Source: an uncultured Oscillospiraceae bacterium
GTDB taxonomy: Bacteria; Bacillota; Clostridia; Oscillospirales; Acutalibacteraceae
Length of the DNA: 10,364 nucleotides
Reading direction: 5' to 3'
NCBI GenBank assembly: GCA_958451705.1
Contig: CAUDRD010000040.1
Location: 1-10,364, forward strand
In this document: piece by piece, positions 1 to 5,400 of the stretch
How the letters are laid out: each line of letters starts with the position of its first letter
Position numbering within the stretch: the stretch's first letter is position 1
Notes under the pieces: generated by a model
Seen by the model: only the letters and a program-made list of their open reading frames with translations
Database searches by the model: none
What the model was told of the DNA's origin: nothing
Position numbers and translations under genes: made by a program

Positions 1-161
1 GAACCGGGATTGTCCAATCCTTCCAAGTAACGGTAATAATCTTTATAATCATTTTTTCTTATGGCATAGGGAATTATTCTTTCGCCGGACTTAGTCCATT
101 CATCCATCATATCAATCAGCAATGGATAGTATTTACGTTCTAATTTAACAAGTTTCAGCAT
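1..161 (-). CDS. GNAT-family acetyltransferase, N-terminal part (runs off the left edge)
   Basis: Only the first 53 codons are in the window. The translation begins MLKLVKLERKYYPLLIDMMD and continues with a DEW, a GERIIPYAI stretch and a YYRYLE stretch. This opening (an L-x-K-L start, an acidic DMMDEW helix, then xIIPYAIR) is typical of a Firmicutes subgroup of GNAT N-acetyltransferases, which transfer acetyl from acetyl-CoA to an amine. The acetyl-CoA binding motif would lie beyond the edge, so the family call rests on the N-terminus alone. The ATG is preceded by a weak GTGAG about 9 nt upstream. It follows the membrane-protein gene on the same strand by 45 bp with no terminator visible between them, so the two may be co-transcribed. 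The substrate cannot be told. Confidence 0.6.
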   Translation of the reverse strand, partial: MLKLVKLERKYYPLLIDMMDEWTKSGERIIPYAIRKNDYKDYYRYLEGLDNPG

Positions 162-206
162 TTTAATATCTCACAATGAATCTTAGCCTAATTCCTAATT
201 ACAATA

Positions 207-542
207 TCAGCCAACAACAAGCTTTTTCTTTCCGTTTTTATTTTTCGGACATTCTCTTATTCTGACAATATAATCTATATTTATAATTTCGGAAGTGTCC
301 TTATTTTCAATAAGCACTGCACTATCGGTCACCTCTTTGATTGTTCCTGTCACCTGGGAATTGAAAGTGTAAATAATGCATTCTTTATCTATAAACCTTT
401 TTGCAAGCTCAGTCATTACCGCTCTCTCCTTTTTACTTCTGATTTTTTTAAGCTGTCTGACAACAATTTCCCTTTTGCGCTGCTGCTCGTATATAATTAT
501 GAACACTATCATAAACAGCACAATATATATTGTTGTATTCAA
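207..542 (-). CDS. Small membrane-anchored protein with a beta-rich C-terminal domain (hypothetical)
   Basis: The predicted product is 111 aa. From this start it has a short N-terminus, a single hydrophobic segment at about residues 4-18 (YIVLFMIVFIIIYE), a basic/acidic helical linker (residues 20-45) and a roughly 60-residue domain (FIDKECIIYTF ... GTIKEV ... VLIEN ... IINIDYIVRIRE) with alternating strands like a small Sm/SH3-type barrel, ending in a Lys-rich tail. It resembles small uncharacterised DUF proteins of Clostridia (possibly DUF6897), but I could not verify this. The frame stays open to a TTG at 605, but that codon lies in a promoter -35 box. I chose the TTG at 542 because AAGGAT lies about 10 nt upstream and it falls just after the predicted transcription start. 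A later in-frame ATG at residue 11 is possible. Its function is unknown; a membrane-tethered cytoplasmic domain is inferred. Confidence 0.6.
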   Translation of the reverse strand: MNTTIYIVLFMIVFIIIYEQQRKREIVVRQLKKIRSKKERAVMTELAKRFIDKECIIYTFNSQVTGTIKEVTDSAVLIENKDTSEIINIDYIVRIRECPKNKNGKKKLVVG

Positions 543-576
543 AATTTCATCATCCTTTATAAGGGAACTTACGCTT

Positions 577-605
577 ATAGTAACATAGATTTTTCGAACC
601 AGCAA
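577..605 (-). promoter_or_regulatory. Putative sigma-A promoter for the small membrane protein
   Basis: On the minus strand a TTGCTG -35 (605-600) and a TACTAT -10 (582-577) are separated by 17 bp, and a TG dinucleotide one base upstream of the -10 gives an extended -10. The predicted transcript starts near 570, just ahead of the AAGGAT ribosome binding site. This favours the internal TTG start at 542 over the longer reading frame. Confidence 0.5.
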
Positions 606-677
606 TAAAAAGATTGACTTATTTTTTACAATGCCCAGAATGGTTTAAAAGGCTTTTTTCGCAGGACAATTAAAAAT

Positions 678-1370
678 TCAGCAGATATTGCTTTTTATCT
701 CACATTCAATATCTTTTAGATACTTTTTTGCTTTTTCTGTTGCATTACATTTTTCATCGTATTTATGTTTCTTCAGCAAAAGAGTTAAGGGCCCAATACA
801 GTCCGGATTTAGCATTTTTTTCGCTGTAAGCAAAGCTTCTTCGGCATTATTCCACTTTTTCCCCTTTACAAATATAATAATCTCAGCAACAGCCTTATAA
901 AACATATATGTCTTGAAAGACTGCCGAAAAGTATCGGCCGAAAGTGATTCGTCATAATACTTTTGCAATTCTGAGGTATAGGTAAAACCACTGATGTGCA
1001 TTTCCACACGAAGCATATGCACGGCGTATTCCGCTTTGTAATGTTCTCGCAGGGTACTGTCAATTGAAGACAGTGCCAATTGATACGACTGAAGGGCGTT
1101 TTCATATTTACCGCTTCGCTCATAAATAATTGCAGCATTGGTGTATGACCGCATATAATCACTCCAACTATCCCCCTTCTGCTCAAGACCGTATTCAATA
1201 AGAGAAATTGCCTGTGAAGAATTGCATATTTTCATGCCTGCGGCGGTAACATAGCAATGCTGACACCTGCTACCTTCGGGGACACGTTTTAATGCAGCTT
1301 TAAACAAATCAATCATATCTTCGGAACATTCTCCGTCTATGAGCTTTTTCTCAATTTCTGCAATTCTCAT
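678..1370 (-). CDS. TPR-like helical hypothetical protein
   Basis: A 230-aa soluble protein without signal peptide or membrane segment. Residues 65-105 (YTNAAIIYERSGKYENALQS) match the tetratricopeptide pattern of paired helices with conserved small and aromatic positions, and the rest is predicted mostly helical, so a TPR-type protein-interaction scaffold is likely. An N-terminal C-Q-H-C pair (Cys36/Cys39) and other cysteines (15, 49) are present, but no full metal-binding motif. The start is well supported: a consensus AGGAGG lies 7 nt before the ATG and an extended -10 promoter just upstream of that. The next gene downstream is the small membrane protein, about 135 bp away with its own promoter. 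I do not recognise the family; a regulatory or assembly role is only an inference from the fold. Confidence 0.75.
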   Translation of the reverse strand: MRIAEIEKKLIDGECSEDMIDLFKAALKRVPEGSRCQHCYVTAAGMKICNSSQAISLIEYGLEQKGDSWSDYMRSYTNAAIIYERSGKYENALQSYQLALSSIDSTLREHYKAEYAVHMLRVEMHISGFTYTSELQKYYDESLSADTFRQSFKTYMFYKAVAEIIIFVKGKKWNNAEEALLTAKKMLNPDCIGPLTLLLKKHKYDEKCNATEKAKKYLKDIECEIKSNIC

Positions 1371-1391
1371 AAAAGCACCTCCTCTGGATTA

Positions 1392-1420
1392 AGTATAACA
1401 TAAAGAGCAAAATAATCGAA
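1392..1420 (-). promoter_or_regulatory. Extended -10 promoter of the TPR-like gene
   Basis: The minus strand has TTCGAT (1420-1415), a 17-bp spacer ending in TGT, and TATACT (1397-1392). This is a near-consensus -10 with the TG extension and a weak -35. The predicted start near 1385 leaves a leader of only about 15 nt, in which AGGAGG (1383-1378) comes almost at once, so little leader regulation is possible. Confidence 0.65.
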
Positions 1421-1431
1421 CTTTGACTTTT

Positions 1432-1490
1432 GCAAAAAAATCGGAGCAAGGAATATATCCTTTGCTTCGACTTGTAAGAGACAGTCACAA
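1432..1490 (-). repeat. Decayed second copy of the tRNA-Val 3' end plus its terminator
   Basis: Read on the minus strand, CTGTCTCT followed by an A/C-rich link, an imperfect hairpin with GAAGCAA and TTGCTCC arms and a T7 run parallels the tRNA-Val 3' end, CCA and terminator at 1593-1650 in the same order and spacing. The arms carry mismatches and a bulge, unlike the perfect stem of the intact copy. It may still act as a weak terminator ahead of the TPR gene promoter. It looks like an old tandem duplication of the tRNA locus whose upstream part is no longer recognisable. Confidence 0.45.
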
Positions 1491-1592
1491 TGTATAAAGA
1501 GAAAAAGCACCCCCATCCTGCAAACTGCAAAAAAGTGCATAGACAGGGAGATGCGGTGAGGACGCTTGTAACCGAATAAGCGGACTTTTTAG

Positions 1593-1629
1593 AAAAAAAA
1601 GTCGGAGCAAGCGATATGACGCTTGCTCC
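1593..1629 (-). terminator. Rho-independent terminator of tRNA-Val
   Basis: A perfect 10-bp stem (GGAGCAAGCG pairing with CGCTTGCTCC, 6-nt loop) is followed after GAC by eight T residues on the minus strand. It starts 4 nt beyond the encoded CCA of the tRNA, so the unit is a single-gene tRNA transcript. Confidence 0.9.
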
Positions 1630-1633
1630 AACG

Positions 1634-1710
1634 TGGTAGAGACAGAGGGACTCGAACCCACGACCTCTGCAATGTGAATGCAGCGCTCTAACCGGCTGAG
1701 CTATGTCTCC
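1634..1710 (-). tRNA. tRNA-Val (anticodon CAC)
   Basis: A 77-nt cloverleaf. The 7-bp acceptor stem is GGAGACA/TGTCTCT (1-72 is G-U). The D stem is GCTC/GAGC. The anticodon stem is CTGCA/TGCAG with loop TTCACAT, so the anticodon is CAC at 1676-1674 (codon GUG, Val). The T loop is TTCGAGT, the discriminator is A, and CCA is encoded. The T stem GTGGG/CCCTC contains a U-U mismatch at the second pair. A good promoter lies upstream and a strong terminator downstream. Confidence 0.95.
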
Positions 1711-1728
1711 GTTTTATTGAACGCTGTT

Positions 1729-1757
1729 ATTATACTCCAATCCGCTCCGTCTTTCAA
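1729..1757 (-). promoter_or_regulatory. Sigma-A promoter of tRNA-Val
   Basis: The minus strand has TTGAAA (1757-1752), a 17-bp spacer and a perfect TATAAT (1734-1729). The predicted start is about 12 nt ahead of the mature tRNA 5' end. The promoter lies just after the stop codon of the small helical protein gene. Confidence 0.85.
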
Positions 1758-1772
1758 GAACAATTTAGCCCC

Positions 1773-1946
1773 TCAGCCGCACTGATTTTTATTACCGCAG
1801 CAGTCACGATGTGCGGCTATTAAGGCAAGAGTATCGCCTAAACTCACAAATAACGCCCCAAGCAGAGCAAGCTCTTCGTCGCTTAAGTTCTTCGCCAAAC
1901 AGTTTGCAATTGCTGTTACCCCGGCAGTTATTTCACAGGAATTCAC
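1773..1946 (-). CDS. Small helical hypothetical protein (DUF6774-like)
   Basis: A 57-aa product starting MNSCEITAGVTAIANCLAKN, with an acidic LSDEELALLGALF helix, a second helix (LGDTLALIAAHRDCC) and a C-terminal C-C-G-N-K-N-Q-C-G tail. Small proteins with the pattern ...LSDDELALLA...LGDTLA... are common and uncharacterised in Ruminococcaceae/Lachnospiraceae; I believe the family is DUF6774 but could not check. I chose the GTG at 1946 because GGGGAGGTG sits 6-8 nt upstream. The ATG at 1967, seven codons earlier in frame, would put the ribosome binding site inside the coding sequence. The ribosome binding site lies in one arm of a long inverted repeat. The four cysteines (4, 18 and the CC/CG tail) might bind metal, which is unproven. 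Confidence 0.65.
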   Translation of the reverse strand: MNSCEITAGVTAIANCLAKNLSDEELALLGALFVSLGDTLALIAAHRDCCGNKNQCG

Positions 1947-1949
1947 AAT

Positions 1950-1988
1950 AAACACCTCCCCTTTCATTATACGAAAAGGGAGGTGTTT
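1950..1988 (-). promoter_or_regulatory. 16-bp inverted repeat that contains the ribosome binding site of the small helical protein
   Basis: Arms at 1950-1965 and 1973-1988 pair over 16 bp (one G-U in the RNA) around a 7-nt loop. On the minus strand the right-hand arm is the GGGGAGGTG ribosome binding site of the gene starting at 1946, and the left arm holds the complementary CACCTCCC. The loop with its edge contains a perfect TATAAT (1971-1966), but no -35 is visible at 16-18 bp. Transcripts from upstream would hide the ribosome binding site in this hairpin; transcripts starting just after the TATAAT would not. It could also be an operator or a weak terminator (following T run is only TTTATTG). 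Confidence 0.6.
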
Positions 1989-2017
1989 TGACTTAAAAAT
2001 GTACTTGGTTTTCTTTT

Positions 2018-2055
2018 AATGGATTAATTGATAAAGCTACATTTTTTAATCCATT
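2018..2055. repeat. 10-bp inverted repeat in the leader region
   Basis: Arms AATGGATTAA (2018-2027) and TTAATCCATT (2046-2055) are perfectly complementary around an 18-nt A/T-rich loop. It lies between the stop of the inositol-phosphatase-family gene and the ribosome-binding-site inverted repeat. There is a run of five Ts on the plus side only, so it is not a convincing terminator for the minus-strand genes. The remaining 1989-2122 interval shows nothing else firm; a TATAAT at 2081-2076 has no matching -35. Confidence 0.4.
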
Positions 2056-2122
2056 TTTCCATAATCCTGCGGTTTATTATAACTGTATTAGAGCCAAAAC
2101 CCGGATTTATTATAAATTCAGA

Positions 2123-2884
2123 TTACTTAATCATTCTGAGAAAATCTTCGTGAACCTTTCCGTTGGTGGCAAGGATATCCCAAATCTTTGTGGGGTCCGC
2201 TTCTTCTCCCTGCCAGCCTGTGACCTTTCCGCCCGCTTCTTCAAGAATAAGCTTTCCGGCGGCATAATCCCAGGGCTTCAAATGGCGCTCAACGTATACG
2301 TCAAAGCGTCCCGCCGCAACATAGCAGTGGTCAAGGGCTGCGGAACCTGTACGCCTTATATCCTCGCACTTTAAGAACACCTTTTGGAAAAGCTCAAAAT
2401 TGCCCTGTGCCTCATCTTTATAATAAGGTGATGTTCCAACAGACACAAGGCAGCGACCCAGTTTATCTGTATTTGTACAGTGAATAGGAGTGTCACCTAA
2501 AAATGCGCCCTTTCCTTTCTCTGCACGGAAAAGTTCCCCTGTAAAGGGATTGTAAACCGCTCCGAAAATCGTCTCCTTTCCGTCATAATAGGCAAGGGAA
2601 ACAGCGCTCATATTACAGCCGTGAATTAAATTAGTTGTGCCGTCAATTGGGTCGATAATCCAGATAGGAGTTTCTCCCTTATAGTCGTTATCCTTTTCCT
2701 CAGCAAGAAAGCCAGCCTCAGGATAAGCCTCATAGAGCTTTTCCATAAGGAATGACTGAACCTTAAAATCCGTCTGGGTTACATAGTCGGCCTCACCTTT
2801 AACGGTTATGTTGTGAGCCGATTCTTTATCCATAATTATATTTTTTGTTTCCAAAACAATTTCCAAAGCTTTTCTAAAATCCAT
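2123..2884 (-). CDS. Inositol monophosphatase family protein (SuhB-like)
   Basis: A 253-aa Mg2+-dependent, Li+-sensitive-type phosphatase of the IMPase/FIG superfamily. It has the metal-binding Glu pair (LAEEK, residues 60-64), the signature WIIDPIDGTTN (75-85, ligands Asp78 and Asp81) and the C-terminal WDYAAGKLILEEAGG (205-219, Asp206), all at canonical spacing, and its length is normal. Family members hydrolyse inositol-1-phosphate or related sugar/nucleotide phosphates (also 3'-phosphoadenosine phosphate or fructose bisphosphate in relatives); the sequence does not fix the substrate, so suhB is not assigned. It is a cytoplasmic enzyme. It lies 102 bp downstream of the secreted hydrolase gene with a terminator between them. 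No ribosome binding site sits at normal distance before the ATG; a GGCGGA is separated from it by a small hairpin. Confidence 0.93.
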   Translation of the reverse strand: MDFRKALEIVLETKNIIMDKESAHNITVKGEADYVTQTDFKVQSFLMEKLYEAYPEAGFLAEEKDNDYKGETPIWIIDPIDGTTNLIHGCNMSAVSLAYYDGKETIFGAVYNPFTGELFRAEKGKGAFLGDTPIHCTNTDKLGRCLVSVGTSPYYKDEAQGNFELFQKVFLKCEDIRRTGSAALDHCYVAAGRFDVYVERHLKPWDYAAGKLILEEAGGKVTGWQGEEADPTKIWDILATNGKVHEDFLRMIK

Positions 2885-2893
2885 TTTTTCACT

Positions 2894-2918
2894 GCTGCGC
2901 TTTCAGCACAGCTCCGCC
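2894..2918 (-). promoter_or_regulatory. Stem-loop between a ribosome-binding-like sequence and the start of the inositol-phosphatase gene
   Basis: On the minus strand GGCGGA (2918-2913) is followed directly by a 7-bp hairpin (GCTGTGC, loop TGAAA, GCGCAGC; 2912-2894, one G-U) and then nine bases to the ATG. In linear sequence the distance to the start is 28 nt. With the hairpin folded it becomes about 9 nt, a normal ribosome binding spacing. GGCGGA is only a moderate match to the consensus. Confidence 0.4.
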
Positions 2919-2940
2919 TTTCGGTAAATTATCCCTTATT

Positions 2941-2966
2941 AAAACCGCCGCATAAAAATGCGGCGG
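2941..2966 (-). terminator. Rho-independent terminator of the secreted hydrolase gene
   Basis: A perfect 9-bp GC-rich stem (CCGCCGCAT/ATGCGGCGG, 4-nt loop) is followed on the minus strand by TTTTAATAA. It lies 20 bp past the stop codon of the secreted hydrolase gene and insulates it from the phosphatase gene downstream. Confidence 0.8.
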
Positions 2967-2986
2967 CCCTTTAAATCAGAGATTAT

Positions 2987-4900
2987 TTATATTTTATTCC
3001 TTTTGCGCTTTACGGTCAATACCAAAGCTGCACAGGCTGCTCCAAAGGGAACAATCGCCACAAGGCTGTCGCCGACGGTAATTGCTTCTTCCTGGCTGGA
3101 ACCGTTATCAGATGCATCTTCTGCATCTTCATCGGATGCAGTTTCAGTGGGAGCTGTATCGGACTCAGTTACTGCCTCTTCAGATTCGGTTTCAGTCTCA
3201 GCAGGAGCTGTTTGTGTCTCTGAAGGTTCAGCCTCTGTTTCTGTAACAGTTACTTCTGTTTCAGAAGTTTCAGTTGTATCTTCCGTGGTCTCCGTTTCGC
3301 CGGGTTCCGTCTCAGTAGGTTCGGTTACTTCCGTTTCTGTTTCTACCGGCTCCGTTTCAGTGGGCTCTACAACCTCTGTAGTTGTTTCAGGCTCAGAGGG
3401 TTCCTCCCCGCCGATTACAGTAAGCTCACCTGTTTTGGGGTCTACCTCCATAAACTGGCTGTACTGTCCAGCATTATCCACAGTATACTGGGTATCACCA
3501 AGACAAAGCATTAGAATAAAATCCATAAGCTCCGTGTGATACATATATCCAACGTGCTTCTGGTTTTTCAGGAACCAGGTCTGCTCCGGAAGCAAGCAGG
3601 TGGATGCATCAATTATTCTGTCTGCGGAAATATGGTTATGTGTGACGTCCTTGCAAACTGTATTCTGCTGTTTGTAATCCTCAGGAAGAGTTTCATCAAG
3701 ATATGCACAAACGGCATAACCGGAGGTATATTTTGTATCAATTATATTGTCGTTCTGTTCCTTATAGGAGGGAGTTATGGGAACGCCCTGCATATTGTAA
3801 TGGGATACAATATTGACTTTTGTACCGTTCTCCATTGCCTCTTCAAGGAGCTCAGGAAGCTTTGCCTGTACATTGTAGTGATAATTGTCAATTTTGGCAA
3901 TCAGGTTTGCGTCTGTCTTTGGATCGAGAAGATAAGCCTTTGCATCCTCGTAGTCCTCAAGGGCGATAAGATCCCAAATTGCAGGCATGGTAATAAATGT
4001 ATCTTGGAAAACCTCGTCATAGATTCTGTCCTGAAGATTTGCAAAAAGTGAATCCGCAAAGTTTACAAGAATATCGAAAACTCCCGCTTTGTCGAGAGCG
4101 TCAAAGAGGATGTTTACCGCTTCAACACCTACAACCTCTTTAAGTATGCGAATAAGTCCATCTTTATTTATTTCGAGTCTGCCGTTAAAAAGGTCTCCGA
4201 CAATAGTTGTGCCCGTAAAAGCGGAAGAAAGCATTGTAAAATTATCAATATCATCGCTGCCGTAAAGGGCAAGATATGAAGCGATTATGGTACCGCCCAT
4301 GCTTGCTCCGGCAAGGTTTACCTTATCGTGACCCGTTTCTGCCTTTGCTTTCTCAACATATTTGCGAAGCTCTTTTGCATGCTCCATGGGGTCAAGACGC
4401 CAGTCATAGTTAAAATAATATACATGGTCAGCGCCTATTTTTTCCACTGCCTCACGGACTACCGCAGGTTCGTTTGCCGTAAACTCCGGATTGGTTGCAA
4501 ACTCCGGATAGTTTTCCATTGATTCCGGATAAATATCCGTAGTGATATTATATTTGCTGCTGCCGTCTGCATTACATGCCAATGGCTCCAAAAGCTCTTT
4601 TAACGCAGGGATAAGACTGTCACCGAGCTTATCGTAATCTTTATTGACGGCAAAAAGTGCGAGAGGACCGGCAATTTCTCCTACTAACTTTAAAATTTCC
4701 TCTGTGTCGGGAGGAAAAACCTGTTTTTCGTTCTCAGTACCCTCATCCTGTACAAGCGGCCATGCAGCCATACCGCTTACCACAATCAGCGGCGATGTTC
4801 CGCAATCGCAGCCATAGGCCGCAAACGCTGCAGAAGCACAGCCAAGCAGCATTACTGCTGCCAAAACAACGGACATAATCCTTTTTACTGTTTTACTCAT
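2987..4900 (-). CDS. Secreted, membrane-anchored LCAT-like alpha/beta hydrolase (lipase/acyltransferase fold) with a Thr/Glu-rich stalk
   Basis: A 637-aa precursor. The N-terminus has KTVKR and a hydrophobic core (residues 9-21), with a likely signal peptidase I site at ASAAFA/AYG near 28; LLGC within it could also read as a lipobox. The catalytic domain (about 35-495) has YYFNYDWRLDP (162-172), the Y-D-W-R hallmark of lecithin:cholesterol acyltransferase-like enzymes, and the nucleophile elbow LAGASMGG (196-203, Ser200). A His at 449 or 455 is a candidate for the triad; the acid is unclear. Residues 499-605 are Thr/Glu-rich, then comes a hydrophobic anchor (609-628) and KRKRNK. No LPXTG is present, so it is probably membrane-anchored and displayed outside, possibly acting on lipids or esters. 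I chose ATG 4900 because GGGGGA lies 10 nt upstream; ATG 4918, six codons earlier, has no ribosome binding site and a poor signal-peptide start. It is monocistronic. Confidence 0.85.
   Translation of the reverse strand: MSKTVKRIMSVVLAAVMLLGCASAAFAAYGCDCGTSPLIVVSGMAAWPLVQDEGTENEKQVFPPDTEEILKLVGEIAGPLALFAVNKDYDKLGDSLIPALKELLEPLACNADGSSKYNITTDIYPESMENYPEFATNPEFTANEPAVVREAVEKIGADHVYYFNYDWRLDPMEHAKELRKYVEKAKAETGHDKVNLAGASMGGTIIASYLALYGSDDIDNFTMLSSAFTGTTIVGDLFNGRLEINKDGLIRILKEVVGVEAVNILFDALDKAGVFDILVNFADSLFANLQDRIYDEVFQDTFITMPAIWDLIALEDYEDAKAYLLDPKTDANLIAKIDNYHYNVQAKLPELLEEAMENGTKVNIVSHYNMQGVPITPSYKEQNDNIIDTKYTSGYAVCAYLDETLPEDYKQQNTVCKDVTHNHISADRIIDASTCLLPEQTWFLKNQKHVGYMYHTELMDFILMLCLGDTQYTVDNAGQYSQFMEVDPKTGELTVIGGEEPSEPETTTEVVEPTETEPVETETEVTEPTETEPGETETTEDTTETSETEVTVTETEAEPSETQTAPAETETESEEAVTESDTAPTETASDEDAEDASDNGSSQEEAITVGDSLVAIVPFGAACAALVLTVKRKRNKI
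3086..3406 (-). repeat. Low-complexity Thr/Glu-rich coding repeat
   Basis: This stretch encodes degenerate T-E-T-E-P / E-P-T-E-T-E-P units in the stalk between the hydrolase domain and its C-terminal anchor. The units are built from GAAAC(A/G/T)GA-like hexamers, with scattered Asp and Ser codons toward the end. Such stalks hold surface domains away from the membrane; the number of units is likely to vary between strains. Confidence 0.75.
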
Positions 4901-4936
4901 TTGCAAAAATTCCCCCATTTTTATTACTTTAATGAA

Positions 4937-4965
4937 AGAATATCTAACTTAAAAGCAAAAGTCAA
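4937..4965 (-). promoter_or_regulatory. Sigma-A promoter of the secreted hydrolase gene
   Basis: The minus strand has TTGACT (4965-4960), a 17-bp spacer and TATTCT (4942-4937). The predicted start near 4930 gives a leader of about 30 nt to the ATG at 4900. The interval 4966-5158 upstream is A/T-rich and I see no gene or conserved motif in it. Confidence 0.75.
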
Positions 4966-5158
4966 TAAAATAATTGGTAAAAAAATATAAACATACTATT
5001 TATTCAAGTTGAGAAATATATATTTTGATATATTTTTAAGCCTACATCGACAACCAGTACAATTTTCGACACAGTATCTAAAAAAAGAAATCTTTATGAG
5101 ATTGTTGCATGAATACATATTTATATTTCGGAGCAAACAGAAAATAAATTTTGCAGAT

Positions 5159-5192
5159 AAAAAAGCCTGAACGCAAATTACGTTCAGGCTTT
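5159..5192 (-). terminator. Rho-independent terminator of tRNA-Pro
   Basis: A 12-bp perfect stem (AAAGCCTGAACG/CGTTCAGGCTTT, 7-nt loop) is followed by six T residues on the minus strand, directly after the encoded CCA of tRNA-Pro. Confidence 0.92.
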
Positions 5193-5269
5193 TGGTCGAG
5201 GCGACAGGACTTGAACCTGCGGCATCTTGGTCCCAAACCAAGCACTCTACCAAACTGAGCTACGCCTCG
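5193..5269 (-). tRNA. tRNA-Pro (anticodon TGG), intact copy
   Basis: A 77-nt cloverleaf. The acceptor stem is CGAGGCG/CGCCTCG, the D stem GCTC/GAGT, and the anticodon stem CTTGG/CCAAG with loop TTTGGGA gives anticodon TGG (Pro). The T arm is GCAGG-TTCAAGT-CCTGT, the discriminator is A, and CCA is encoded. No good promoter is visible directly upstream. The nearest is the strong one at 5487-5515, beyond the truncated copy, so this gene is probably read as the second tRNA of that transcript. Confidence 0.96.
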
Positions 5270-5294
5270 TTGTTTTTTATTTAATTTTATCCGA

Positions 5295-5400
5295 GCCGCA
5301 GGTTCCTGATTTTTGCCTTGCGCCAAAAATCTCTCGGACTAAAAACAGTCCGCAGGACTGTTTTCTTTACGTCCTCGTCCCAAGTCTGCTCCTTGCGGAG
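5295..5400. repeat. Hairpin-rich inserted segment interrupting a tRNA-Pro copy
   Basis: This 106-bp segment replaces the 3' third of the upstream tRNA-Pro copy. It holds three hairpins: GATTTTTG/CAAAAATC (5308-5331), AAAACAGTCC/GGACTGTTTT (5342-5364) and CTCC/GGAG (5389-5400). Its left end GCCGCAGGTTC (5295-5305, plus strand) equals the T-arm start of the intact tRNA but in inverted orientation. With the TGCGGC at 5401-5406 it forms a 6-bp inverted repeat around the segment. It is either a small mobile or repeat element or the product of a local inversion. No protein-coding gene is convincing. Confidence 0.5.
5341..5364 (-). terminator. Terminator-like hairpin between the two tRNA-Pro copies
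   Basis: A perfect 10-bp stem (AAAACAGTCC/GGACTGTTTT) with a tight 3-nt loop is followed by a run of five Ts on the minus strand. The stem is short in GC and A/T-rich at its base, so it may only attenuate transcription toward the intact tRNA-Pro. Confidence 0.45.

Noticed and set aside
866..1198. A 110-codon minus-strand frame inside the TPR-like gene
   Set aside because: It is an out-of-frame shadow of a gene that has a consensus ribosome binding site and promoter.
1474..1487. TGTAAGAGACAG resembles the end of a transposase mosaic end used in sequencing libraries
   Set aside because: The match is short and lacks two bases, and the sequence is better explained as the decayed copy of the tRNA-Val 3' end.
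1367..1516. A 49-codon minus-strand frame whose stop overlaps the TPR-like gene start
   Set aside because: It has no ribosome binding site and spans the decayed terminator and the gene's own promoter, so the ATGA-like overlap is taken as chance.
3086..3406. CRISPR-like or tandem-repeat array
   Set aside because: The repeats are degenerate, codon-phased and within an open coding frame, without constant repeat length or unique spacers.
2958..3539. A 193-codon plus-strand open frame rich in Ser and Val
   Set aside because: It is the antisense of the Thr/Glu-rich stalk coding repeat; the low-complexity repeat keeps the opposite frame open. There is no supported ribosome binding site and no family resemblance.
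3536..4051. A 171-codon plus-strand open frame opposite the secreted hydrolase
   Set aside because: It lies wholly antisense to a gene with clear catalytic motifs and has no ribosome binding site or recognisable domain.
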